Assembly: GCF_014526325.1 (NCBI RefSeq)
Contig: NZ_JACNMJ010000002.1
Location: forward strand, 186,001 to 250,000
From: Psychroserpens algicola
Lineage (GTDB): Bacteria > Bacteroidota > Bacteroidia > Flavobacteriales > Flavobacteriaceae
Reading direction: 5' to 3'
DNA: 64,000 nt
Within the stretch, counting starts at the first letter, position 1. The number at the start of each line of letters is the position of its first letter. A program made the position numbers and the translations under genes. Below are positions 37,294 to 47,400 of this stretch, piece by piece. Below the pieces are notes generated by a model. The model made no database searches. It saw only the letters and a program-made list of their open reading frames with translations, and was not told the DNA's origin.

Positions 37294-38493
37294 ATGAGCA
37301 AATCTTTATCTCCTTTTACCAAAGCACAATTACTTCCACAAGAAGAAACCCTAGAAGTTTATAAAAAGAAAGGTGATTTATTTATTGGAATACCCAAAGA
37401 AACCCATTTTCAAGAAAAAAGAGTCTGTTTAACCCCAGATGCTGTCTCTGCATTAGTTTCAAATGGCCATCGCGTTATGATAGAGTCTGGTGCTGGAGAA
37501 GGCGCTAATTTTAAAGATAAAACCTATAGCGAAGCTGGAGCAGAAGTCACCAACGATACAGCAAAAGTGTTCTCCTGCCCTATTATACTTAAAGTAGAAC
37601 CACCTTCGATAGACGAAATTAAACTCATCAATCCGCAAACGCTCTTAATTTCTGCATTACAACTAAAAACTCAAAGCAAAAAATATTTTGAAACCCTGGC
37701 TGCTAAACGAATAACTGCCTTGGCTTTCGAATTCATTAAAGATGACGATGGCGCATATCCTGCAGTACGATCACTTAGCGAAATTGCCGGAACTGCTTCT
37801 ATACTCATTGCATCTGAACTGTTATCCAATGTCAATGGTGGTAACGGCTTGATGTTTGGTAATATTAGCGGTGTGCCTCCTACCGAAGTTGTCATTATTG
37901 GCGCAGGAACTGTAGGCGAGTTTGCTGCGCGTTCTGCTATCGGACTAGGTGCAAATGTCAAAATATTTGACAATTCTATTACAAAATTACGTTGTGTACA
38001 ATCCAACCTCGGAAGAACTTTATATACCTCGACACTTCAACCTAAAAACCTGGTAAAGGCTCTAAAACGTTGCGATGTAGCTATTGGAGCCGTTAGAGGC
38101 AAAAACAGGTCTCCAATTGTAGTTACAGAAGCCATGGTGAATACCATGAAATCTGGAGCTGTTGTTATCGATGTTAGTATTGATATGGGTGGATGTTTTG
38201 AAACCAGTGAAGTTACAAATCATGATAAACCCACTTTTGAACACAATGGTGTTATTCATTACTGTGTTCCAAATATTCCTGCTCGTTATTCACGTTCGGC
38301 CTCAGTATCAATTAGTAATATCTTTACCCCTTACCTATTAAAAATTGCTGAAGATGGTGGTATTGAAAATGCCATCCGTTTTGATCGTGGTTTAAAAAAT
38401 GGGTTGTATTTTTACCACGGAATATTGACAAATAAATCTGTTGCCGATTGGTTCGATTTAGACTGTAGTGATGTCAATCTGTTAATTTTCTAG
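37294..38493 (+). CDS. ald: Alanine dehydrogenase
   Basis: Interconverts alanine and pyruvate plus ammonia with NAD. At 399 residues it is slightly longer than classic Ald (about 370) because of an N-terminal extension of about 25 residues (SPFTKAQLLPQEETLEVY), a form seen in Bacteroidetes. It shows IGIPKETHFQEKRVCLTPDAV, the substrate-binding Lys in ILKVEPPS, ALQLKTQ in place of the more usual MHLA, and the Rossmann motif VVIIGAGTVGEFAA. It is related to the transhydrogenase alpha subunit, but length and the lone gene favour Ald. Confidence 0.88.
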   Translation: MSKSLSPFTKAQLLPQEETLEVYKKKGDLFIGIPKETHFQEKRVCLTPDAVSALVSNGHRVMIESGAGEGANFKDKTYSEAGAEVTNDTAKVFSCPIILKVEPPSIDEIKLINPQTLLISALQLKTQSKKYFETLAAKRITALAFEFIKDDDGAYPAVRSLSEIAGTASILIASELLSNVNGGNGLMFGNISGVPPTEVVIIGAGTVGEFAARSAIGLGANVKIFDNSITKLRCVQSNLGRTLYTSTLQPKNLVKALKRCDVAIGAVRGKNRSPIVVTEAMVNTMKSGAVVIDVSIDMGGCFETSEVTNHDKPTFEHNGVIHYCVPNIPARYSRSASVSISNIFTPYLLKIAEDGGIENAIRFDRGLKNGLYFYHGILTNKSVADWFDLDCSDVNLLIF

Positions 38494-38558
38494 AAGTTAA
38501 AAAAAGTAATTTGTTTCACTAACTATATTGCTAACAATCAAAATGACAACTATCACTC

Positions 38559-38930
38559 ATGAAATTAATTCATAGAATAGGCTATTACTTAGGCGGATTT
38601 TCTATAGGTCTGATTTTACTTGCCTTTTTTCTAGGCGGAAAAAAGACATCTTGTTCCTATGGTCCAAATGCCAGAACTATAAAAAACATAAGTATAAAAA
38701 AACACTTCTATTCTGAAGCTACTGAAAATGCAATGAAAACATACAGCTTAGATACTCTGGCTGTGTCTCAACTGATTAAAACTGGAGATGTAAACTTTTC
38801 AGAAAGTGATACAAAATCTGAAGGTTGCAAAACCTATCTTATCGAAAATGAACTCGAAGAAAAAGAGGTATTCCTAACTGTCAAAAATTGTGATTCTTCT
38901 GCTACCATCCAGTCTTTAATTATCAAATAA
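38559..38930 (+). CDS. Small membrane-anchored protein, DUF4258-like
   Basis: A 123-residue protein with one N-terminal transmembrane helix (about 8-27, LGGFSIGLILLAFFLGG). A soluble domain follows with CSYGPNARTIKNISIKKHFYS, a helix (LDTLAVSQLIKTGDVNFSES), and a strand pair containing CKTYLIENE and KEVFLTVKNC. This pattern resembles the DUF4258-type small proteins found beside ald in flavobacteria; the domain name is from memory and tentative. Three Cys (in SCSYG, GCKTY and KNCDS) are outside the helix. It lies 65 bases after ald and is probably co-transcribed. Confidence 0.6.
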   Translation: MKLIHRIGYYLGGFSIGLILLAFFLGGKKTSCSYGPNARTIKNISIKKHFYSEATENAMKTYSLDTLAVSQLIKTGDVNFSESDTKSEGCKTYLIENELEEKEVFLTVKNCDSSATIQSLIIK

Positions 38931-39015
38931 AGGCTTTTTAGAAATAATCATCCACTATAGCAATCATCACATATTTAATGTGAAATCATGACATTAGATT
39001 AGAAGTCAAATAAAT

Positions 39016-39043
39016 AAAGTCCAGATCATTACATCTGGACTTT
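39016..39043. terminator. Bidirectional terminator
   Basis: AAAGTCCAGAT (39016-39026) and ATCTGGACTTT (39033-39043) make an 11-bp perfect stem with a 6-base loop. T follows on the plus side and A precedes. It lies between the plus-strand gene ending at 38930 and the minus-strand gene ending at 39081 and can serve both. Confidence 0.8.
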
Positions 39044-39056
39044 TTAATATTAAATA

Positions 39057-39084
39057 TGCCTAATAATTATTGCCTAATAATTAT
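39057..39084. repeat. 14-bp tandem duplication at a gene end
   Basis: TGCCTAATAATTAT is present twice in tandem (39057-39070 and 39071-39084), followed by a partial third copy TGCTTAATAA. The second copy covers the stop codon of the 39081-43955 gene, which looks like local slippage or duplication. Confidence 0.6.
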
Positions 39085-42000
39085 TGCTTAATAAATCGCT
39101 TTGTTATTATTTGACCTTCCGAAGAAAACCTAATTTGATAAACACCTGTATTTAAGTTACTAATATCAATAGCATTGTTTTTTAAAGTTCCTTTAGAAAC
39201 TATCTGGCCAACCATGTTATAAATTTCAAATGAAAGATTTGTATAGTCAGACTTAATATTAATTGAACTGCCTTTAACCGGATTTGGATATAAAGCGATG
39301 TCTTTTAGTTCTTCAACAGCTATCGTGTTTGTTTCGATTGTAGTCGCCACTGTTTTTGTTTCTGCTTCTGCTTTTGCTTTCGATTTTCCTGTTTCTGCCT
39401 TTCTACCAGACTTACTAGTTGATAGCGATACATCATCGATAGCAATATCTGCCTTCCAGGTGTTACCTGTTATTCTATTAAAACGCAATTGCACACTACC
39501 ACCTAAATAAGACGAAAGATTAACACTTGCAGATTGCCATGAATCACCTATGTTTCCTGAACTATTCCAAATCGATGTCCAGCTTGCACCATTATCATCA
39601 CTTACTTCTAAGTCAATAGTTCCCGAATCGGTTGAACCTAGTTGATGATATTTAAAACTAAAAGTTGCATCTGATAAGCTCGACAAATTAAAACATGGTG
39701 AATTCAAAATCGCTTGTTTTGTTAGGTTTGCTGAAGCTTCTACAAATACGTAGTATGAACCTTGTGACGCACTTGTCGGACCTGTACCACTTGAAGGTGT
39801 TCCGTTGGCATCAACAGTCCAGTCAATATCATCTGCACTAGATTGTGTCCAGCCTCCTAACGTATTTTCAAACCCTTCAGTATATGGAAACGATGTAATT
39901 CCGTTAGCACATCCATAATTGACACTTTCTGTTAAACTTACCTCATCAATGGCAATATCAGCCTGATAAGAATTGCCTACAACTCTATTAAATCGCAGTC
40001 TAACACTTCCATTTAAATACGCAGTCAAATCAATATTTGCGGTTAGCCAAGAATCGCCTAAATTCCCTGAACTATTCCAGATGGATGTCCAGCTTGCACC
40101 ATTATCATCACTTGCTTCCAAAGCAATAGTTCCTGAATCGGTTGAACCCGATTGATGGTATTTAAAACTGAAATTGGCGTTTGATAAATTAGACAGGTTA
40201 AAACATGGAGAATTTAAAAACGCCTGCTTTGCTGGATTTCCTGAAGCCTCGACAAACACGTAGTATGAACCTTGTGATGCATTTGCAGGACCTGTCCCAC
40301 TTGAAGGCGTTCCGTTGGCATCAATTGTCCAATCGATATCATCTGCACTGGATTGTGTCCAACCTCCTAACGTATTTTCAAATCCTTCAGTATATGGAAA
40401 CGATGTAATACCACTAGCACATCCAGAATTGGTGCTTTCTGTTAAACTTACCTCATCAATGGCAATATCGGCTTGGTAAGAGTTACCTACAACTCTATTG
40501 AATCGCAATTGAACACTTCCTCCAATATAGGTTGTCAAATCAATCTCGGCCATTAACCATGAATCACCTAAGTTTCCAGAACTATTCCAGATAGATGTCC
40601 AGCTAGTACCATTATCTTTACTTAGTTCTAAGTCCAGGGTTCCCGAATCAGTTGAACCCGATTGATGGTATTTAAAACTGAAATTGGCATTTGATAAATT
40701 TGACAGATTAAAGCATGGCGAGTTTAAAAATGCCTGCTTTGCTGGATTTCCTGAAGCCTCTACAAATACGTAGTAGGTTCCTTGTGATGCACTTGCAGGA
40801 CCAGTCCCGCTTGAAGGCGTTCCGTTGGCATTAATTGTCCAATCGATATCATCTGCACTAGATTGCGTCCAGCCTCCTAACGTATTTTCAAACCCTTCAG
40901 TATATGGAAACGATGCAATTTCTTCTGCACAATCTTCATCTACAGTATTAATAATTTCTTTTAAGCTAATCTCATCAATGGCAATATCGGCCTGGTAAGA
41001 GTTACCAACAACTCTATTGAATCGCAATTGAACACTTCCTCCGAGATATGCTGCCAGATCAATTTCAGCCGTCAGCCATGAATTACCTAAGTTTCCAGAA
41101 CTATTCCAGATGGATGTCCAGCTAACACCATTATCGTCACTTGCTTCTAAATCAATCGTTCCTGTATCCGTAGAACCCGATTGATGGTATTTAAAACTGA
41201 AATTGGCATTAGACAAATTTGACAGATTAAAACATGGCGAGTTTAAAAATGCTTGTTTTGCTGGATTTCCTGAAGCCTCTACAAATACGTAGTAAGTTCC
41301 TTGTGATGCACTTGTCGGACCAGTACCGCTTGAAGGTGTTCCGTTGGCATCAATTGTCCAGTCAATATCATCTACACTAGATTGTGTCCAGCCTCCTAAC
41401 GTGTTTTCAAATCCTTCAGTATATGGAAACGATGCAATTTCTCCTGAGCAATCTTCATCCACAGTATTAATAATCTCTTTTAAGTTTATCTCATCAATAG
41501 CAATATCTGCTTGGTAAGAGTTTCCTACAACTCTATTGAATCGCAATTGAACGCTTCCTCCAAGATAAGCTGCCAGGTCAATATCAGCATTGAGCCATGA
41601 ATCGCCTAAGTTTCCAGAACTATTCCAGATGGATGTCCAGCTAGCTCCATTATCATCACTTGCTTCCAAATCAATCGTTCCAGTATCCGTAGAACCCGAT
41701 TGATGGTATTTAAAACTGAAATTGGCATTAGATAAATTAGACAAGTTAAAACATGGCGAGTTTAAAAATGCTTGCTTTGCTGGGTTCCCTGAAGCCTCTA
41801 CAAACACGTAGTAAGTTCCTTGCGATGCACTTGAAGGACCCGTTCCACTTGAAGGTGTTCCGTTGGCATCAATTGTCCAGTCGATATCATCTGCATTGGA
41901 CTGTGTCCAGCCTCCTAACGTATTTTCAAACCCTTCAGTATATGGAAACGATGTGACTTCATTAGAACAGTCAGTAGTAACTGTATTTGCCGTTCCTTTT

Positions 42001-43955
42001 AAATTCACTTCATCAATAGCAATATCGGCCTGATAAGAATTTCCTACAACTCTATTGAATCGCAATTGAACACTTCCTCCAACGTAAGCCGCTAAGTCAA
42101 TATCGGCAGCCAGCCATGAATTCCCTAAGTTTCCAGAACTATTCCATATGGATGTCCAGCTAGCGCCATTATCATCACTTGCTTCTAAATCAATCGTTCC
42201 TGTATCTGTAGAACCCAATTGATGGTATTTAAAACTGAAATTGGCATTAGACAAATTAGACAGGTTAAAGCATGGTGAATTTAAAAATGCTTGTTTTGCT
42301 GGATTTCCTGAAGCCTCCACAAACACGTAGTAGGTTCCTTGTGATGCATTTGCAGGACCTGTCCCACTTGAAGGTGTTCCGTTGGCATCAATTGTCCAGT
42401 CTATATCATCTGCACTAGATTGTGTCCAGGCTCCTAATGTATTTTCAAACCCTTCATTGTATGGGAAGGTTGCAATTTCATTTGAACAGTCAGGCGTTGT
42501 ATTTGCCACAATAGACATTTCATTGAGATAATACTCAAGATTGGTATACCCATCAGGTTGAACACTATTAGCATCTGATGAATTATTAGGATTCAATCCA
42601 TTTTGGTTTTCCCAGACATTTGGCATGCCATCATTATCAGAATCATAATTAGCAGGTCTGGAATTAATTGGTGTATTACTAACTGAATTATGAAACTCTA
42701 AATAGTGTTGTTTAGTAACTATATTAGTTGGTGGATAAGAATAATATTCAGATACATTATTAGTAACATTCGTGATGTAAATATCATCTGTTTTATCACG
42801 ATATATTGCAGCACTACCATCACTATTTAAATATTTATTTGCTCCAGCATTTAATGGTACATTTATAAGGGTTTGCTGAGCAGTCATCAATGTTGGCGCT
42901 TCACCTAGTAAGGGCAATGGTGAAGATAAACGAAAATCAGTGTCAGCATCATCCCATTGATTAATTCCTGCATACGCGCCACTATTTACATTAAATCTAT
43001 GCACATAAAGACTCCAATCGTCACCTGCTTCGGTTAAAAAAGAGGGATAAACATTACCATCAGTATATATTCTTATATTAGAACGCTGACTCGAGCTACC
43101 AATATCTAACCAGTTAACTGCAAAATCATATCCTCTTGGATCTGCTGTTTTTACTCCACTTTGATAAAAGTTACCTATTTCGTTTAACTGTGAATTATTA
43201 TGAGCAGCTACAGCCATTAACCTTGTAAACCAATTATGAACGACATTATTTATAACATCAGTTCTAAGCGCTGTAACGTTTGGAAATCTGTGACTTATAT
43301 TATAGTATAAATTACCAATTATACTATAATTTGTAGAAATAGGACTATATCCATCTCCAGCAAGCATACCGGTTTTACTTTCACCAAAAATACAGTTTTG
43401 CACTGTAATATTTGACGAACTACCAACTGTGCTAAATGCTTCATCTCCTCCCCAGGAAATCGAACAGTGATCAATTATAAAATTCGTACAATTGACGCCA
43501 TTTAATGCATCAACGTTACCAGCTGGATTATAATCAGGTCTAAATCTTATATATCTTACAATTACATTATCTATGTCTTGAAAAAACACGGCTTTCCCTG
43601 TAATTGTTATTCCTCCTAGTGGAGCAGTATGCCCAGCAATAGTCAAATTACTAGCATAAATGTGTAAGTTAGATGTTAATTGAATGGTGCCACTTACATC
43701 AAAAACAACGGTACGATTAGAAGCACTTACTGCGTCTCTAAAACTTCCTAATCCGCTGTTATTTAAATTTGTAACGTGGTAAACATCGCCTCCACGACCT
43801 CCTGTAGCATATGCTGCTGCTCCAACTGCATCTGGAAAAGCTTTCTGTTGCGCAGTACTAAAATTTGATATGCAAAACAGAAGTAATAGTAAAAAATTGA
43901 AGTTTAATAATTTGAAGGCACGATAGAGAGGGCTTCTATGGTTAAGTGTAATCAT
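39081..43955 (-). CDS. Giant T9SS-secreted pectate-lyase-like protein with six MAM-like modules
   Basis: A 1,624-residue exported protein. Signal peptide about 1-36 (hydrophobic NFLLLLLFCISNF, then STAQ). A right-handed parallel beta-helix of pectate lyase type spans about 38-430: GGRGGDVYHVTNLNNSG, IIDHCSISWGGDEAF, and SHRFPN with a candidate catalytic basic residue. A calcium-binding type loop DSDNDGMPNVWE precedes six tandem beta-sandwich modules of about 170 residues (about 488-1512), each with the FPY-EGFENTLGGW, FSFKYHQ, DNGASWTSIWNSSGN and ADIAIDEV marks of MAM-like domains. A Lys/Ala/Glu-rich linker and a T9SS type A sorting domain (LYPNPVKGSSINI to the end) follow. Predicted polysaccharide binding and cleavage at the cell surface; the substrate is not known. 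Confidence 0.85.
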   Translation of the reverse strand: MITLNHRSPLYRAFKLLNFNFLLLLLFCISNFSTAQQKAFPDAVGAAAYATGGRGGDVYHVTNLNNSGLGSFRDAVSASNRTVVFDVSGTIQLTSNLHIYASNLTIAGHTAPLGGITITGKAVFFQDIDNVIVRYIRFRPDYNPAGNVDALNGVNCTNFIIDHCSISWGGDEAFSTVGSSSNITVQNCIFGESKTGMLAGDGYSPISTNYSIIGNLYYNISHRFPNVTALRTDVINNVVHNWFTRLMAVAAHNNSQLNEIGNFYQSGVKTADPRGYDFAVNWLDIGSSSQRSNIRIYTDGNVYPSFLTEAGDDWSLYVHRFNVNSGAYAGINQWDDADTDFRLSSPLPLLGEAPTLMTAQQTLINVPLNAGANKYLNSDGSAAIYRDKTDDIYITNVTNNVSEYYSYPPTNIVTKQHYLEFHNSVSNTPINSRPANYDSDNDGMPNVWENQNGLNPNNSSDANSVQPDGYTNLEYYLNEMSIVANTTPDCSNEIATFPYNEGFENTLGAWTQSSADDIDWTIDANGTPSSGTGPANASQGTYYVFVEASGNPAKQAFLNSPCFNLSNLSNANFSFKYHQLGSTDTGTIDLEASDDNGASWTSIWNSSGNLGNSWLAADIDLAAYVGGSVQLRFNRVVGNSYQADIAIDEVNLKGTANTVTTDCSNEVTSFPYTEGFENTLGGWTQSNADDIDWTIDANGTPSSGTGPSSASQGTYYVFVEASGNPAKQAFLNSPCFNLSNLSNANFSFKYHQSGSTDTGTIDLEASDDNGASWTSIWNSSGNLGDSWLNADIDLAAYLGGSVQLRFNRVVGNSYQADIAIDEINLKEIINTVDEDCSGEIASFPYTEGFENTLGGWTQSSVDDIDWTIDANGTPSSGTGPTSASQGTYYVFVEASGNPAKQAFLNSPCFNLSNLSNANFSFKYHQSGSTDTGTIDLEASDDNGVSWTSIWNSSGNLGNSWLTAEIDLAAYLGGSVQLRFNRVVGNSYQADIAIDEISLKEIINTVDEDCAEEIASFPYTEGFENTLGGWTQSSADDIDWTINANGTPSSGTGPASASQGTYYVFVEASGNPAKQAFLNSPCFNLSNLSNANFSFKYHQSGSTDSGTLDLELSKDNGTSWTSIWNSSGNLGDSWLMAEIDLTTYIGGSVQLRFNRVVGNSYQADIAIDEVSLTESTNSGCASGITSFPYTEGFENTLGGWTQSSADDIDWTIDANGTPSSGTGPANASQGSYYVFVEASGNPAKQAFLNSPCFNLSNLSNANFSFKYHQSGSTDSGTIALEASDDNGASWTSIWNSSGNLGDSWLTANIDLTAYLNGSVRLRFNRVVGNSYQADIAIDEVSLTESVNYGCANGITSFPYTEGFENTLGGWTQSSADDIDWTVDANGTPSSGTGPTSASQGSYYVFVEASANLTKQAILNSPCFNLSSLSDATFSFKYHQLGSTDSGTIDLEVSDDNGASWTSIWNSSGNIGDSWQSASVNLSSYLGGSVQLRFNRITGNTWKADIAIDDVSLSTSKSGRKAETGKSKAKAEAETKTVATTIETNTIAVEELKDIALYPNPVKGSSINIKSDYTNLSFEIYNMVGQIVSKGTLKNNAIDISNLNTGVYQIRFSSEGQIITKRFIKQ
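39418..42496 (-). repeat. Six near-identical 510-519-bp coding repeats
   Basis: The string gattgtgtcc or a one-base variant recurs at 39841, 40351, 40861, 41380, 41899 and 42418, which gives periods of 510, 510, 519, 519 and 519 bases. The repeats encode the MAM-like modules and remain similar at DNA level, including third codon positions, so they expanded recently or are kept alike by gene conversion. The 9-base difference lies in the short linkers between modules. Confidence 0.9.
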
Positions 43956-44437
43956 TTTAGGGTTAATAATTTGTAATGGATTAATATTTTTTTTATTAAT
44001 TATTTTTAAAATGCAATTTTAAAACATGCGAAAACCTTCATGTAGAATTTTAAATCAATTCAATTTTCTAGACGCAAAACTACAATTCTAATCAACTAAT
44101 TTAAAGCCAATTGCGACTAATTTTCATTAAGAATTTTCGTACTAAAAATCTAAAAATTGATTAGATCATACATACATTGCATTATGGTATACGATTTGAT
44201 ATACGATGAAAGTGCAGAAAAAGACGTTGAAACGTCATTTATTTATTAAACGAAGCTTAAATACTAAAAATTAACGCACATAACAAACTGACGTACAATA
44301 GATTAAAATTATTAAGATATGTATAAAATTATTTAAGAATCATATGAAGTGTACTATTGTTATTACATAAAAAAACCACTGCTAGCATATTTATACTAGC
44401 AATGGTTATTACAATTAATAGCTAATTCAAAAATATA
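43956..44437. other. Intergenic region between the two giant lyase genes
   Basis: 482 bases, very AT-rich, with no credible gene. It holds the terminator of the upstream lyase gene (44374-44407), a perfect inverted repeat GACGTT-GA-AACGTC (44224-44237), and two TACGAT copies 12 bases apart (44190 and 44202). A possible -7 box TAGTTTTG (complement of 44075-44082) lies 120 bases before the start of the 39081-43955 gene. A long untranslated leader is likely. Confidence 0.5.
44374..44407 (-). terminator. Terminator of the second giant lyase gene
   Basis: AACCACTGCTAG (44374-44385) and CTAGCAATGGTT (44396-44407) pair over 12 positions with one mismatch and a 10-base loop. On the minus strand a T-run follows. 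It lies 31 bases after the stop of the 44438-49402 gene, so the two lyase genes have separate transcripts. Confidence 0.7.
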
Positions 44438-47400
44438 TTACCGAATCGGGATTTTCTTTAAGACACTGGTATCGTCATAAATCAATCTAACAATATAGAT
44501 GCCTCTGGCATAAGGTGATGTATTAATTGATCGTATCATTTCAGATTGGTTTTCTAATTCTGATGCACTAAATAATTCAGTATATAAGACTTTTCCAGAC
44601 ATGTCATAGATAGATATTCCTCGAGCAGTTACCGAATCTAATCCATTAATTTTAACTTTTAATACGTCTTCTGTCGGCTCTTGATATACTATAAAATCAA
44701 AGGCTTCAGTTTCAGTTGGTGGCGGATTTTCTATCGTATTACAAGCTTCAACAAATACCATTACAGTATCCTCATCACTATCTAAAGCATTGTAAACTAA
44801 GACAGAGTATTCTGTATCTGAATCTGGAGACACTTCAATACTTTGAGTTGTTTCACCTGTATTCCATAAGTACTCCTCTCCTCCTGTTGCTGTTAGAGTG
44901 ACTGTTTCTTCTGAACAAATTGTGATGTCTTCTCCTGCATCAGCTTCCACAATGCCAACAACATTTACAACTACAGCTGATGTGTCTTCACAATTATTGA
45001 TATAACCCGTTACTTCATAGGTTGTCGTTGCTGATGGGCTTACGGCTATATTTGGCTGTGTTGCGCCATTATTCCACAGGTAACTGTTGGCACCACTGGC
45101 CGAAAGTGTCACGAATTCACCTTCCAAAATCATCACTTCACCTCCATTGCTAATGATAACATTAGGATTCGGATTTACTGAAACAGTAACATCTGCATCA
45201 TCTTGAAATGCGCCTTGATACACAGTAACCGTGTAAGTTTGCGTTCCTGAAGGGTTTACTGTAATGCTTTGCGTGGTCTCACCTGTACTCCATAAGTAAG
45301 CATCTCCTTCTGAAGCTGTCAATGTCGTCGAATATCCCTGACAAATTGTTTGATCTGCTCCAGCACTAGCTTCAAAAGCAACTGTTACCATAACGTCATC
45401 AGAAACTTCACATCCATTAGAAATTCCAGTTACAGTGTATAATGTAGTTTCATTTGGTGTAACAACAATGCTTGCTGTTGTTTCTCCAGTACTCCACACA
45501 TAAGAATCTGCTCCTGTTGCTGTCAAGGTTGTACTTTCTCCTATAAAAATCGAAGTATCAGCACCTGCATCTGTTACTGGTAATTCATTAACGGTTACTG
45601 TAACACTATCTTCATCTGAAGCTGTTTGAGCTGTATTAAATGCTGTTACAGTATAATTTGTTGTTGTATTCGGATTTACAGTAATGCTTGCAGTAGTTTC
45701 ACCTGTACTCCATACATAAGTTGTTCCTCCTGTTGCTGTAAGCGTTGTGCTATCTCCATTACAAATAGTAACATCTGATCCAGCATCGGCTGTAACATTT
45801 TCTATGTTTACTGTTACCAACACTTCATCTGAAGATTCACAGTTGTTAGAAAATCCTGTTACTGTATAAGCTGTAGAACTGTTTGGTGACACTGCAATCG
45901 ATGCTGTAGTCGCTCCTGTACTCCATAGGTATGTATCTGCTCCTGTAGCAATTAATGTTGTACTTTCTCCTTCGGAAATGGTCACATCAGCACCTGCATC
46001 TGTTGCTGGTAATTCGTTAACTATTACAGTAACACTATCTTCATCTGAAGCTGTTTGCGCTGTATTAAATGCTGTTACAGTATAATTTGTTGTCGTATTT
46101 GGGTTTACTGTAATACTTGCTGTAGTTTCACCTGTACTCCATACATAAGTTGTTCCTCCTGTTGCTGTAAGCGTTGTGCTTTCTCCATTACAAATAGTAA
46201 CATCTGATCCTGCATTAGCTGTAACATTTTCTATGTTTACTGTCACTAACACTTCATCTGTTGATTCACAGTTGTTAGAAAACCCTGTCACTGTATAAGT
46301 TGTAGAACTGTTTGGTGTCACAGTAATCGATGCTGTAGTCGCTCCTGTACTCCATAAATATGTGTCTGCTCCAGTAGCAGTTAGCGTTGTACTTTCTCCT
46401 TCGGAAATGGTCACATCTGCACCTGCATCTGTTGCTGGTAATTCGTTAACTATTACAGTAACACTATCTTCATCTGAAGCTGTTTGCGCTGTATTAAATG
46501 CCGTTACAGTGTAATCTGTTGTTGTATTTGGGTTTACAGTAATACTTGCTGTAGTTTCACCTGTACTCCATAAATAAGTTGTTCCTCCTGTAGCTGTAAG
46601 CGTCGTGCTTTCTCCATTACAAATGGTAACATCTAATCCTGCATTAGCTGTAACATTTTCAGATTGTACAATAACAGTAACACTGTCGGAAGTTTCACAG
46701 CCATTTGAAGTTCCCGTTACTGAATAAGTTGTAGTTGCATTTGGACTTACTGAAATGCTTTCACTAGTCTCTCCTGTGCTCCACAAATAAGAGTCTGCTC
46801 CAGTTGCTGTTAGCGTTGTGCTTTCACCTTCAGTAATGGTTACATCAGAACCTGCATCTGTTGCTGGTATAGCATTAACAGTCACAAGGACCTCATCTGT
46901 ATCAGAACAATTGTTTTCAAATACTTCAACGGTATAGGTAGTTGTTGCATCCGGACTTACCGTGATACTTTGAGTTGTTTCCCCTGTACTCCAAAGGAAT
47001 GTTGTTCCTCCAGAAGCTGTTAATGTAGTTTCATTTCCAAGGCATATATCAGAATCGTTACCTGCGTCAGCTATAGGTAATTCGTTAACAGTGACAGTCA
47101 CACTATCTTCATCCTGATTTGTACCAGATACACTAAATGCAGTAACTGTATATGTTGTCGTTATTGTAGGTGAAATATTTATACTTGCGGTTGTTTCTCC
47201 TGTATTCCAAAGATATGTTGTTCCTCCAGTTGCTGTAAGTGTAATAGTTTCTCCATTACAAATCTCGGTGTCATTTCCAGCATTAGCATTGACACTGTCA
47301 TCTAGCAAAAAAACAGTAACCGAATCTGAGTCCTCACAACCATTGGTAGTTCCTGTTACAGAGTATGATGTATCTAAAACAGGGTTAACAGTTATCGATT

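Noticed and set aside
39418-46660. Regularly spaced repeats that might suggest a CRISPR-like array
   Set aside because: The repeats are 429-519 bp, keep one reading frame and encode protein modules; no short repeat-spacer pattern exists anywhere in the window.
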